Assembly (NCBI GenBank): GCA_900540935.1 | Contig: UQHW01000037.1 | Span: 1 to 19,442 of the forward strand | Direction: 5' to 3' | DNA length: 19,442 bases | Origin: an uncultured Collinsella sp. | GTDB lineage: Bacteria > Actinomycetota > Coriobacteriia > Coriobacteriales > Coriobacteriaceae | Shown: piece after piece, positions 1-8,400 of the stretch | Numbering within the stretch: the first letter of the stretch is position 1 | Layout of the letters: the number at the start of each line of letters is the position of its first letter | Translations under genes and position numbers: made by a program | The notes under the pieces: model-generated | Database searches by the model: none | What the model saw: the letters and a program-made list of their open reading frames with translations, nothing else | What the model was told of the DNA's origin: nothing

Positions 1-115
1 AGGCCCTTGCGGCCTAGTCGCTATTTAGGGCGTCCAAGATTTGGGGCGCGGTTCACACAAACGTGAGGCGGGCCGTTATCGTTTGAGCAATCATGCAGCG
101 ACGTGATGGGGCAAA

Positions 116-1006
116 TTAATCCACGCGCTTGTCGCCCATAAAGAAGAGCGCCACCGTACCAGGTCCGGTATGCGAGCCAATCAGAGTACCGATGTCATTG
201 ATCTCAATCTTGCCTTTAAGCTGCGGAACCTGTTCCTCAATCAGCGCCGCAACTGCCTCGGCATCCTCGCGGCACGCCGAGTGCGACATGATGCACTTAC
301 CCGAATAATCCGCACCGTCCTGCACGTGTGCCATCATGGTCTTGGCCATCTCGGAAATCGCGCGCTTCTTAGTGCGAATCTTCTCACGTGGCGACAGCTT
401 GCCGTCGCAATCGACCGTCATAAGCGGGCAAATCTTAAGCGCCGTGCCGATGATCGCACTCGCAGCCGAAATGCGACCGCCTCGTAGATAGCTCGACAGA
501 TCGGTCGAGAAGAACCAGTGGTGCAGGTTGAGTTTGTGCTCCTCGATCCAGGCAGCCGTCTCGTCGAGTGAAGCCCCGCTATCGCGCACGTTGGCGGCAT
601 ATTCCAGCAACAGGCCAAAGCCCGAAGACGCCGCCAGCGAATCGATGACGCGCACCTTGCCGCCCTGGGGATAGCGATCCGCGAGCATCTGCGCCGCAAC
701 GCAGGCCGATCCATACGTGCCCGAAATACCCGACGACAACGCCAGGTGCAGCACGTCTTTACCCTCGGCAACAAACGGCTCCCAAAACTCCTTGTACTCA
801 CCCACGCTCACCTGAGACGTCTTGGGCATGGCGCCCGCGGCAATCTGGGCAAAAAACTTGTCCGGCGTAATCGACTGATACAGATCGTCCGTATGGACAA
901 CATCGTCGATCTCGTAATGAAAACACACGACAGGGATATTGCGCGACGCAAAGAACTCACGGGTTCGGTCGGCGGCGGATTCACAGGTCAGGACAAAATC
1001 ACTCAT
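116..1006 (-). CDS. DegV family fatty-acid-binding protein (FakB-like)
   Basis: The 296-residue product is a full-length DegV protein. The family binds a fatty acid in a pocket between two domains, and in FakA/FakB systems it presents the fatty acid for phosphorylation, feeding exogenous fatty acids into phospholipid synthesis. Visible family motifs are TSQVS (about residues 63-67), SSGISGTY (91-98) and YLRGGRIS (about 178-185). I chose the ATG at 1006 because AAGGAG lies 6 nt upstream of it (1013-1018). An in-frame ATG at 1024 would put that ribosome binding site inside the gene. There is no signal peptide, so it should be cytosolic. It is transcribed away from fbp and has no partner kinase in the window. 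The specific lipid ligand cannot be read from the sequence. Confidence 0.93.
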   Translation of the reverse strand: MSDFVLTCESAADRTREFFASRNIPVVCFHYEIDDVVHTDDLYQSITPDKFFAQIAAGAMPKTSQVSVGEYKEFWEPFVAEGKDVLHLALSSGISGTYGSACVAAQMLADRYPQGGKVRVIDSLAASSGFGLLLEYAANVRDSGASLDETAAWIEEHKLNLHHWFFSTDLSSYLRGGRISAASAIIGTALKICPLMTVDCDGKLSPREKIRTKKRAISEMAKTMMAHVQDGADYSGKCIMSHSACREDAEAVAALIEEQVPQLKGKIEINDIGTLIGSHTGPGTVALFFMGDKRVD

Positions 1007-1034
1007 ATGAGGCTCCTTACTCATTGCTGCGCAA

Positions 1035-1063
1035 ATTATCGCACAGTGAGCCTACATACGGTA
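1035..1063 (-). promoter_or_regulatory. Putative promoter of the degV-family gene
   Basis: On the minus strand GATAAT (1035-1040) is preceded by TGC, giving an extended -10 element about 30 nt before the start codon. The -35 position (1058-1063, TACCGT) is a poor match, as is usual for extended -10 promoters. Assigned by pattern only. Confidence 0.45.
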
Positions 1064-1070
1064 CATATGT
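1054..1070. promoter_or_regulatory. Imperfect inverted repeat over the -35 region, possible operator
   Basis: The 17-bp sequence ACATACGGTACATATGT has 7-bp arms with one mismatch around a 3-bp centre. It overlaps the -35 position of the putative degV promoter, where a repressor would be expected to act. No regulator is encoded nearby, so this is only a candidate. Confidence 0.3.
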
Positions 1071-1270
1071 CCACTATTTACCAAATCGAACCAAAAATAG
1101 CGAACATCTTTACCACCATCGTCTCCACCGGCCCCACGCATAAATATCTGAGAAAACACCTTCTGTCGTCTCCACTCAACCGCCATATCCACCTCAACTA
1201 AATCGATTTACCAAACCGTTCAGCCGACAATTCAGCCGCCGGCGCAAAATCGAAACAAAAGCGGCGCATA

Positions 1271-1298
1271 CTGATCAACGTTTGACGCTGTTTATCAG
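1271..1298 (+). promoter_or_regulatory. Leader inverted repeat upstream of fbp
   Basis: CTGATCAAC (1271-1279) and GTTTATCAG (1290-1298) form 9-bp arms with one mismatch around a 10-nt loop. TTTT (1299-1302) follows, and the fbp ribosome binding site begins at 1315. It could be an operator or a weak attenuator; the stem is AT-rich, so termination would be inefficient. I saw nothing else convincing in the gap between degV and fbp (1071-1326), including no clear sigma-70 promoter on the plus strand. Confidence 0.25.
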
Positions 1299-1326
1299 TT
1301 TTACCAGCCCCATCGGAAGGTGTTTC

Positions 1327-3243
1327 ATGGTCGCATTCGATCGCAACCCGCAAGACTTCAAGTATCTGCGCCTGCTGTTGAGACAGTTCCCCACCGAACA
1401 ATCCGCGTTTACCGAAATTATCAACCTCTCGGCCATCCTCAACCTACCCAAGGGCACCGAGCATTTTATGAGCGACGTGCATGGCGAGTACGAAGCCTTT
1501 ATGCACATCCTCAACAACTGCTCGGGCGTCGTGCGCGAGCATGTCGACGAAATTTTTGGCGACACGCTCTCCTTTGACGAAAAGGGCGAGCTGTGCACGC
1601 TCATCTACTACCCGCGCGAGAAGATCGACCTGGTCCGCAGCCAGCGCGAGGACTCGCCAACTTGGTACAAGACGATGCTTGACCAGCTCATCATGGTCGC
1701 TCGCTCGCTTTCAAGCCGCTACACGCGCTCCAAGGTGCGTAAGGCCATCCCGCGCGACTACGCCTATATCATCGACGAGTTGTTGCACACGCACCCGGAC
1801 GAGAACAACTATCGCGTGCGCTATCACGAGCGCATCGTGGAGTCCATCCTGGAGACCGCCAGCGCCGACGACTTTATCGAGTCGCTCGCCTCGCTCATCA
1901 AGCGCCTGGCCGTCGACCACCTGCACCTGGTGGGCGACATCTTCGACCGCGGCGGCGGCGCGGCCAAGATTATGGACCGTCTGCTCACCTACCATTCACT
2001 CGACATCCAGTGGGGCAACCACGACCTACTGTGGATGGGCGCTGCGGCCGGTGAGCCCGCCTGCATCGCCACGGTGTTGCGCAACAACCTACGCTACGAC
2101 AACTACGAGATCCTGGAGAACAACTACGGCATCTCGCTGCGTGAGCTTGTCGCCTTTGCCGATGCCACCTACACCGCCGGTGAGTCCATCACCCCGCTGA
2201 TCAAGGCCATCAACGTGCTGCTCTTTAAGCTCGAGGGCCAGATTATCCAGCGCCACCCCGAGTTCGATATGACCGACCGCCTGTTACTCGACAAGATCGA
2301 CCACGACACCGGCACGGTCACGCTCGCCGACGGCAGCGTGTGGCCGCTCACGACCAACGACTTCCCCACCGTCGACCCGGCGGACCCCTACACGCTCACG
2401 TCTCAGGAGCAGCACATCATCGACAAGCTCGTGTCCGAGTTTGTCACCGCCGATCACCTGCATCGCCATATCGATTTCCTCTACACCCACGGCTCGATGT
2501 ACAAGGTCGCCAACGGCAACCTGCTCTTCCACGGCTGCGTTCCACTCAACGAAGACGGCACCTTCAGCAGCATGAACTGCCTGGGCACCTGGCACGCTGG
2601 CCGCGATTATCTCGATTTTTGCGACCACATCGCCCGCCGCGCGTGGCGCGTGGGCGACCGCGATGCCCTCGACTGGATGTGGTACCTGTGGATTGGCTTC
2701 AATTCACCCGCCAGCGGACGCCTGGTGCGTACCTTTGAGCGCGCCTATATCGCCGATAAGAGCACCTGGGTCGAGCCGATGGACCCGTACTTTACGCTTA
2801 CCAAGTCGCCCTCGGTCTGCGATGATATCATGCGCGAGTTTGGCGTCGTGCCTATGGCATGCTCGCCGACCGGCCACATCATCAACGGCCACACGCCCGT
2901 TAAAACCACCAAGGGTGAGCAGCCCATCCGCGCCGAGGGCAAGCTACTGGTCATCGATGGCGGCTTCTGCCGCGCTTACCATCCCAAGACGGGCATCGCC
3001 GGCTATACGCTCATCTCGAGCTCGCGCGGCTGCCGCCTCAAGTCGCACCGGGCCTTTACGACGGTTGCCGAGGCACTCACGCGCAACGTGGACATCGAGA
3101 GCGAGACCAACCGTTTTGACCAAGCAGACCGTCGCCGCATGGTGAGCGACACCGATACTGGCGCCAAGATTCGCAGCCAGATCCAGGACCTGCGCCAGCT
3201 GCTCGATGCATATAGAAACGGTGCTATCGAGGAGCGCGCCTAG
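1327..3243 (+). CDS. fbp: Fructose-1,6-bisphosphatase, class III
   Basis: The 638-residue product matches the usual length (about 640) of class III FBPases, which hydrolyse fructose 1,6-bisphosphate to fructose 6-phosphate plus phosphate in gluconeogenesis. The metallophosphoesterase core is visible: GDIFDRG at about residues 203-209, WGNHDLLWMG beginning at about 229, then LFHGCVPLN and NGHTPVK towards the C-terminus. The ATG at 1327 is preceded by GGAAGG with 6-nt spacing; an in-frame upstream start at 1282 has no such site. It is cytosolic. The two GtrA genes follow on the same strand, with the structured spacer at 3250-3304 between fbp and the first of them, so part of the fbp message may read into gtrA. 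The family assignment is very secure. Confidence 0.97.
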   Translation: MVAFDRNPQDFKYLRLLLRQFPTEQSAFTEIINLSAILNLPKGTEHFMSDVHGEYEAFMHILNNCSGVVREHVDEIFGDTLSFDEKGELCTLIYYPREKIDLVRSQREDSPTWYKTMLDQLIMVARSLSSRYTRSKVRKAIPRDYAYIIDELLHTHPDENNYRVRYHERIVESILETASADDFIESLASLIKRLAVDHLHLVGDIFDRGGGAAKIMDRLLTYHSLDIQWGNHDLLWMGAAAGEPACIATVLRNNLRYDNYEILENNYGISLRELVAFADATYTAGESITPLIKAINVLLFKLEGQIIQRHPEFDMTDRLLLDKIDHDTGTVTLADGSVWPLTTNDFPTVDPADPYTLTSQEQHIIDKLVSEFVTADHLHRHIDFLYTHGSMYKVANGNLLFHGCVPLNEDGTFSSMNCLGTWHAGRDYLDFCDHIARRAWRVGDRDALDWMWYLWIGFNSPASGRLVRTFERAYIADKSTWVEPMDPYFTLTKSPSVCDDIMREFGVVPMACSPTGHIINGHTPVKTTKGEQPIRAEGKLLVIDGGFCRAYHPKTGIAGYTLISSSRGCRLKSHRAFTTVAEALTRNVDIESETNRFDQADRRRMVSDTDTGAKIRSQIQDLRQLLDAYRNGAIEERA

Positions 3244-3249
3244 CACCAC

Positions 3250-3304
3250 CCGCGGGGATTGGCTAAACTTGCTAAGTTTGTCATCCCCGCGGCGCTTCGG
3301 CGCC
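3250..3304 (+). promoter_or_regulatory. Nested and competing RNA hairpins between fbp and gtrA
   Basis: CCGCGGGGAT (3250-3259) and ATCCCCGCGG (3283-3292) are perfect 10-bp arms. Inside them AAACTT (3265-3270) pairs with AAGTTT (3274-3279). The right arm's last two bases also form part of a second hairpin, GGCGC-TTCG-GCGCC (3291-3304), with a stable cUUCGg tetraloop. The two outer structures cannot both be complete. No T-tract follows, so this is not an ordinary intrinsic terminator. It could be an RNA processing or stability element, or a switch controlling translation of the following gene. Confidence 0.55.
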
Positions 3305-3321
3305 AGCTTAAGGCAGGTACC

Positions 3322-3717
3322 ATGCAAAAGCTCCTTGCGCAGATTATGAAATTTGGCGTCGTCGGTGTCATTGCCACGGTTATCGACTTTGGCATTATGA
3401 ATCTGCTCCACTACGGTCTGGGCCTCAACATCCTAATCGCCAACACCAGCGGCTTTATCATCTCACTCATCTTTAACTACCTCGCAAGCATGAAATACGT
3501 GTTTGCGCACAAGGAAGGCATGAGCCGCCGCCGCGAGTTCATCATCTTTGTCGTGCTGTCCGTGATCGGTTTGGTGCTCAACGATGGCATCGTGCTGGCG
3601 CTCAACGCCGGCCTGGGACTCGAGGCCAATATCGCCAAGATCTGTGCCACCGCGCTTGTCATGGTCTACAACTTTGTGACCCGAAAAATCTTCCTGGAGG
3701 GCGACGAGACAAAATAG
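3322..3717 (+). CDS. GtrA family membrane protein (first of two paralogues)
   Basis: The 131-residue protein has about four hydrophobic segments and the GtrA signature: KFGVVGVIATVIDFG near the N-terminus, then FNYLASMKYVF in the middle and a YNFVTRKIFLE C-terminus. GtrA-like proteins are small inner-membrane proteins thought to help flip lipid-linked sugars or act with cell-surface glycosyltransferases. The ATG at 3322 gives a protein that begins like other family members and has AAGG 8 nt upstream. A longer reading from TTG at 3259 would start inside the hairpin region and has no good ribosome binding site. No glycosyltransferase is adjacent, so the substrate is unknown. It is closely related to the gene starting at 3937. 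Confidence 0.88.
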   Translation: MQKLLAQIMKFGVVGVIATVIDFGIMNLLHYGLGLNILIANTSGFIISLIFNYLASMKYVFAHKEGMSRRREFIIFVVLSVIGLVLNDGIVLALNAGLGLEANIAKICATALVMVYNFVTRKIFLEGDETK

Positions 3718-3739
3718 CTCGAAACCCCTGTAGCATTAC

Positions 3740-3788
3740 GGCGCCCACGGACGACGCGCACTCAGCGCAGTATCGTCCGTGGGTGTCG
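3740..3788 (+). terminator. Long hairpin after the first gtrA, probable terminator or processing site
   Basis: CCCACGGACGA (3744-3754) and TCGTCCGTGGG (3773-3783) are perfect 11-bp arms, extended outward to about 16 bp by wobble pairs. The following bases (CGCTCGTTTACG) hold only a short T-run, so termination is plausible but not textbook. The rest of the gap to 3936 shows no other clear element. Confidence 0.5.
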
Positions 3789-3936
3789 CTCGTTTACGGG
3801 CAAATTTTCAACGTTTGCGGATTAGCTCTTGAAAATTTGGCGAGTTCATATAGTTCTTGGCAAAGACCTTACGTTTCCCTTGTAAAAGCTCTAAAGTATC
3901 CTCTGCTCGATTCATCAACGCATTGGATGTGATTAC

Positions 3937-4344
3937 GTGCGCAAGGCGCTGGCACAACCTCATACCAAGCAGTTCCTCAAGTTTGCCGTCGTGGGTCTTA
4001 TCTCCTTTGGCATCGACTGGGGCATGCTCATTGCGCTCGTCGAGCTGTTCCACCTCGACTTTTTGATGAGCACCACGGTTTCGTTTATCACGTCCGTCGT
4101 GGTCAACTACTGGCTCAGCATGAAGTACGTGTTCGACCACCGCGAAGGCATGAGCCGCAAGCGCGAGTTCACGATCTTCACCATCCTGTCGGTGATCGGC
4201 CTGGGCCTCAACGACCTGTACATGTTTGTGGGCGTCACGTTTTTGAGCATCGGCTACCAGGCCATGAAGGCCATCGCCACATTCCTCGTCACCTGGTACA
4301 ACTACTTCAGCCGCCGCTTCTTCCTCGAGGGCGCACGGTCGTAG
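3937..4344 (+). CDS. GtrA family membrane protein (second paralogue)
   Basis: This 135-residue polytopic membrane protein shares the GtrA pattern with its upstream neighbour: KFAVVGLISFGIDWG, VVNYWLSMKYVFDHREGMSRKREF, LSVIGLGLND and a C-terminal YNYFSRRFFLEG. The stretch SMKYVF-HxEGMSRxREF-IF-LSVIGLxLND is nearly identical in both proteins, indicating tandem duplication followed by divergence. The start is GTG at 3937 with a weak GGATG-type site upstream; no better in-frame start is visible. The expected role is help in moving or using lipid-linked glycans at the membrane, but no partner is encoded beside it. Transcription probably ends at the strong terminator at 4371-4404. Confidence 0.88.
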   Translation: MRKALAQPHTKQFLKFAVVGLISFGIDWGMLIALVELFHLDFLMSTTVSFITSVVVNYWLSMKYVFDHREGMSRKREFTIFTILSVIGLGLNDLYMFVGVTFLSIGYQAMKAIATFLVTWYNYFSRRFFLEGARS

Positions 4345-4370
4345 TCGATTCACTATTTGCTTGAATGTAT

Positions 4371-4404
4371 AACCGGTTGGAATTCCCGTTCCAACCGGTT
4401 TTTT
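4371..4404 (+). terminator. Rho-independent terminator of the second gtrA
   Basis: AACCGGTTGGAA (4371-4382) and TTCCAACCGGTT (4389-4400) form a perfect 12-bp stem with a 6-nt loop, followed immediately by TTTT. Confidence 0.9.
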
Positions 4405-4443
4405 GTTTGCCGAGAGACCCGGCGATCCAGTCCCATTCGCATG

Positions 4444-4481
4444 AAAAACGGGCGGCTCGGATGTTGGTCCGAACCGCCCGT
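4444..4481 (-). terminator. Rho-independent terminator of the DUF4430 operon
   Basis: Read on the minus strand, a 14-bp stem (4468-4481 with 4448-4461, one U-G wobble) has a 6-nt loop and is followed by a run of five T. It lies just past the stop codon of the DUF4430 gene at 4504 and faces the terminator of the convergent gtrA gene. Confidence 0.88.
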
Positions 4482-4503
4482 CTGGCGCGCTATGTCGAGG
4501 CCT

Positions 4504-5406
4504 CTAGTCTGTAACGTAATACCAGACTACGTTGTCGCCGTTTGAGAGAACGTAGTTACTACAGGCCGTCATGGGCGTTGTGCCGTTGACGGAATACATC
4601 CAGCCGCTCGTGCCGCCGTACTGTTTCTCGGCCAAACCACCAATCGCAGAAACATACGTGCCGTACGATGAGCCGTGTGCGTTGACAGAAAGGCCCAGCG
4701 CGCACAGGGCATCGTAGACGGTAGCACCTTCGTTAAAGGTAAAGGTGCCACCAGAGGACACAGGATTGTCCACAGCGCTCGATGTGACCGAAACCGTCAC
4801 CGTAACGTAGTTGGACTCCTGTGAGCCGCTCTGGCCGCCCGAGGAGGCGTTTCCACCATTAGAGGATGAGGCTCCATCAGACGACTGGCCACCGCCCGAA
4901 GAAGCACCGCCAGACGCATTGGAAGTATCACTGGCTCCCGTATTTTGGGCAGCGGATTTATCGCCAGACTTCTTGCCGCCCCGGTCCTCGGACTTCTTGC
5001 TATCCGAGTTTTTGTCCGATTCCTTGTTTGAAGACTCGGAATCGTCCTTGTCGTCGTTCGAACCCTTGGACTCATCTTTTGCGTCATTCGATGACTTGGA
5101 ATCCTTGGAACTGGCCTCGCCCGAAGTCGTAGTCGAGCCAGACGCCTTGGTGTCCTTGGTGACGACGCTCTCCCCCGTCACGGTCTGAATGATCCAGTCG
5201 ATGGACCAGGCACCGCTTGTGGAAGGATGGACGAAACCCAGCGAGACGACGATCAGAATGGTGCATGCAGCAGTCAGAACGCCGAGGAGCGCCTTGCGAC
5301 GAGAGGTGGACGCCGCCGAAGCGGTGCCCTTTTGCTTTGGATCATCGAGCTGGATAAACGAGGAGTCGGGCTGTTGCCCGCTGGTCTCCTTGGGCTTATC
5401 GGGCAT
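4504..5406 (-). CDS. Membrane-anchored DUF4430 (transcobalamin C-terminal-like) protein
   Basis: The 300-residue protein has a short cytoplasmic N-terminus, one membrane segment (about residues 39-59) that looks like an uncleaved signal anchor, and a long Ser/Asp/Lys-rich linker (about 80-195). A single DUF4430 domain ends the protein (about 197-300), with GATVYDALCALG, GGTSGWMYSVNG and NGDNVVWYYV visible. The start ATG at 5406 has AAGGG 8 nt upstream (5415-5419) and overlaps the end of the upstream gene by 11 bp, so the two are probably translationally coupled. Being in the cobalamin-riboswitch operon, it may hold a corrinoid at the membrane and pass it to an importer encoded elsewhere. Binding is inferred from domain family and regulation. 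There is no lipobox and no sortase signal. Confidence 0.85.
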   Translation of the reverse strand: MPDKPKETSGQQPDSSFIQLDDPKQKGTASAASTSRRKALLGVLTAACTILIVVSLGFVHPSTSGAWSIDWIIQTVTGESVVTKDTKASGSTTTSGEASSKDSKSSNDAKDESKGSNDDKDDSESSNKESDKNSDSKKSEDRGGKKSGDKSAAQNTGASDTSNASGGASSGGGQSSDGASSSNGGNASSGGQSGSQESNYVTVTVSVTSSAVDNPVSSGGTFTFNEGATVYDALCALGLSVNAHGSSYGTYVSAIGGLAEKQYGGTSGWMYSVNGTTPMTACSNYVLSNGDNVVWYYVTD

Positions 5407-8400
5407 TACCGTCACCCTTGCCGCGCTTGGTCAGCACGAAGACGGCGATGAGCGCGAGGCCAATCACGCCGGCGGCGATGCCAACGATGGCGAGCGGATT
5501 GGTGCCAGTCTCCGGCTCGGAAGCACTAGAGGACTTCTTAGCAGTGGTCGTGGAAACAGCACCCGTATCGGACTTGGAATCGGACTTCTTGTCGGACGTG
5601 CCGTCCTTCCTGTCAGACTTCTTGTCAGACTTCTTCTCGTCCTTCTTATCGGACTTATCGGAGTCCTTCTTGTCGGACTTGTTGTCCCTGGTCTCGGTCT
5701 TGGTCGACACCGTCGTCTTGGTCACCGGCTTCTGGCCCGGGGCAATAACGCCGCCCTTCGAGCCGGAGCCAGAACCAGCGCCAGCGCCAGTGCCGGAACC
5801 AGTACCGGTACTAGAACCGCCGCCGCCATTCGAACCAACGCCACCGTTGCCACCATTAGCGCCAGAACCGCCATTACCGCCAGGGTTAACGGCATTCTTG
5901 GTCCACTTGGCATACAACGTCAGGTCGGCCGTCACCGGCGTACTGAAGTCATACGCCTGCGCGCAAGTCTCATCGGTATACCAACCGCCGAAAGTGTAGC
6001 CATCGCGCGTCGGATCGGCTGGCTTGACCAGCTTGCCATCGGCCGTAGCAACAAACTTAGTATTGCAAGCAGACCCGCCGTTGGAATTAAAGACAACCGT
6101 CCAAGACTCAACGGCCCCAAGCTTGAACAGCGTGCCCGAGTCATTGATGTAGTACAGGTTGCCAGATGCATCGGCAATGACCGGAGAGTCACAGTGCTGG
6201 TAATGGCCAGCCGCATCATAAATCTGCGTCGCCTCTGCATCACCGAGCGTATAGCGATACACGCCACCACCAGCAGAGTAGTTGACGTAATCCTTGCTAT
6301 CCGCGCTGTTAACGGTGAAGTACACATAGGTCTTGCCACCCTGAACACTCACCAGCGGAGTAGCAGCAATACCGTTAAATCCGGCCGGCAGTTCTTTACC
6401 GTCAGCAGCGGTGACCATCGTGGTCTTACCGGTCTTCAGATTATAGAGAGCCAGAGCAGAGCCAGTAGCCGTCTGTCCGCCGACAATCAAGTTTTCGCCA
6501 GCCACCGCCGGTGCGCTCATGTTATTAGTAAGACCCAGGTCGACCGTCTTCTGCTCGCTCAGTACGCCCTTCGCCGAAAGCGAAATCACATGGAGCTTTC
6601 CATCGTGCGTCATCTGATAGAAGGTGGAACCATTGGACGGATCGGCGACACAGTCGGCGTTCGCGAGAGCGCCGAGCTTCATGGTCGAAACGACATCGCC
6701 CGTCGTCTTATCAATGCACTTAAGCGTGCCCGCGCTCGTAGGAACGATGGCATACTTATCCGTCAAAGCCGCACCAGTCCAGTAATAACCCTCGGAAGCG
6801 TCAATGTTCTGCCAAGAAACTTCGCCCGTGGCAATCTTAATGCGCATAAAGGAGCCGTTGCCGTAGGTCGCGTTGTAATTCTCGTCATACGAAATATCGA
6901 CCGTACCAACATAGACGTACTCGCCGTCCGAAACGACGGTGCAGGAGCTCTGCGTCAAGTCCGTCAAACCGGGCGTCAGCCACTTGCAGATCAGCTTGTC
7001 TGCAGTAATCGCCTGGACCGCACCGCCGTTGAGCGGAACGATGATAAGGCCATTGGTGTAGATCGGACGAGAGGTATAACTCACCTTGGAGGCAAGCGGC
7101 GCAGAGGCAACCTTTTTGCCCGTGGACGAATCGATCTTAATGAGCTCGTTCTCGGTCGCGATGTACACAAAGCCGTTAGCGATGACAGGCTCGCTGCAGT
7201 TGGCATACTGCTGACCAGACTCGGCCTTCCAATCGAAGGCCCACTTAAGACCGGCGGCCTGCGCAGGCGTCTTGGCATCCGTTACGGTCGAACCGTTGCC
7301 ACTGTTGCCGTAGCCGGCCCACTCGGCATCCCAATCAGGAGTCGTCGCGCTCGGGTCCACGACAATCTTGTCGGGATCGGGCATGGCCGAATCGTCGGTG
7401 GTATAGGCAAGCGTAACCTTATCGCCGCTCTTGAGCGTAATCTGATTGGCGCAGAGTAAGGAGGGCTCTCCGTTGATATACAGGTGCCAATATTTATTGG
7501 TCGCAGCATCCCAGGCATACGGCTTGTGATCGAACGGCGAGTTGATGGAATTGAGGAACCAGTACTCACCACTCTGGGAGCCGTTGTACGTAACGCCCTT
7601 GGCCTTCAGGACCGTCTCAATAAGGTTCTGAGCCGTAGAGCCCTCGGGCAGGGAAACATTGCTTGCCGAGCCCCAGCGAGTATTGTTGCCGTTGACATCG
7701 GGACCGATAACATCGACAGACCCAAGAACCTGGCCAGGAAGGGCATCGGCGTCAGCACCATACATAAAGGTGACGGCATCGCCCTCTTGGAGCTCATAGG
7801 CACCGGCGCCAACGTCGGCGAACTTGCCATTTACATAGAAGCGCCAATAGCTATTAGTCGCAGCATCCCAGCCATAGGACTTACTATCGAACGGCGAAGT
7901 AATGCCGTTGAGGAACCAGCCCCAAGACGATTCGCCAGCATCGAGAGTAAGACCGGTCTGCTCAAGGAGATCCTTGGCAGTAGAGCCCGCCTTGAGACTC
8001 GTCTGGCCCGTCGAAGCCCAAACCTGCTGCTTGCCGTCCTTGTCCTTACCAAGGACCTGAACGGAAGCATGGACGGAATCGGACGGCAACTTATCGCCCC
8101 AGCCACCGTAGAACCACGTAACGGTATCGCCAGCATGAATGGTGACATTGTCTGCCGTGTAGTCGCTCGACTTGCCGTTGATGAACAGCTGCCAATAGGT
8201 CGAATAATCTTGGGGCGTACCCAGCTCAACACCGTTGTACTTAAGGCTCAGAATGAAGGAGCCAGCAGCAACGGCGTCGATGTCATTCGCCTCAAGCGCG
8301 ACCTTCGTAAGGTCAAGTGCGCTCGAACCGGACGTCACCACATACTGCGCGTTATCGACCCAAGTCTGAGTCTTGCCCTGGGCATCGCGACCAATGACGG

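Noticed and set aside
1..15. AGGCC-CTTGC-GGCCT hairpin at the left edge
   Set aside because: It is short, has no T-tract on either strand, and the context is cut off by the window edge.
3259..3321. Upstream TTG start for the first gtrA
   Set aside because: It lies inside the paired region of the hairpin, has no ribosome site, and adds a tail not usual for the family.
3808..4353. 181-codon minus-strand frame opposite the second gtrA
   Set aside because: The plus-strand frame codes a clear GtrA protein, while this one is a His/Glu-rich shadow without start signals.
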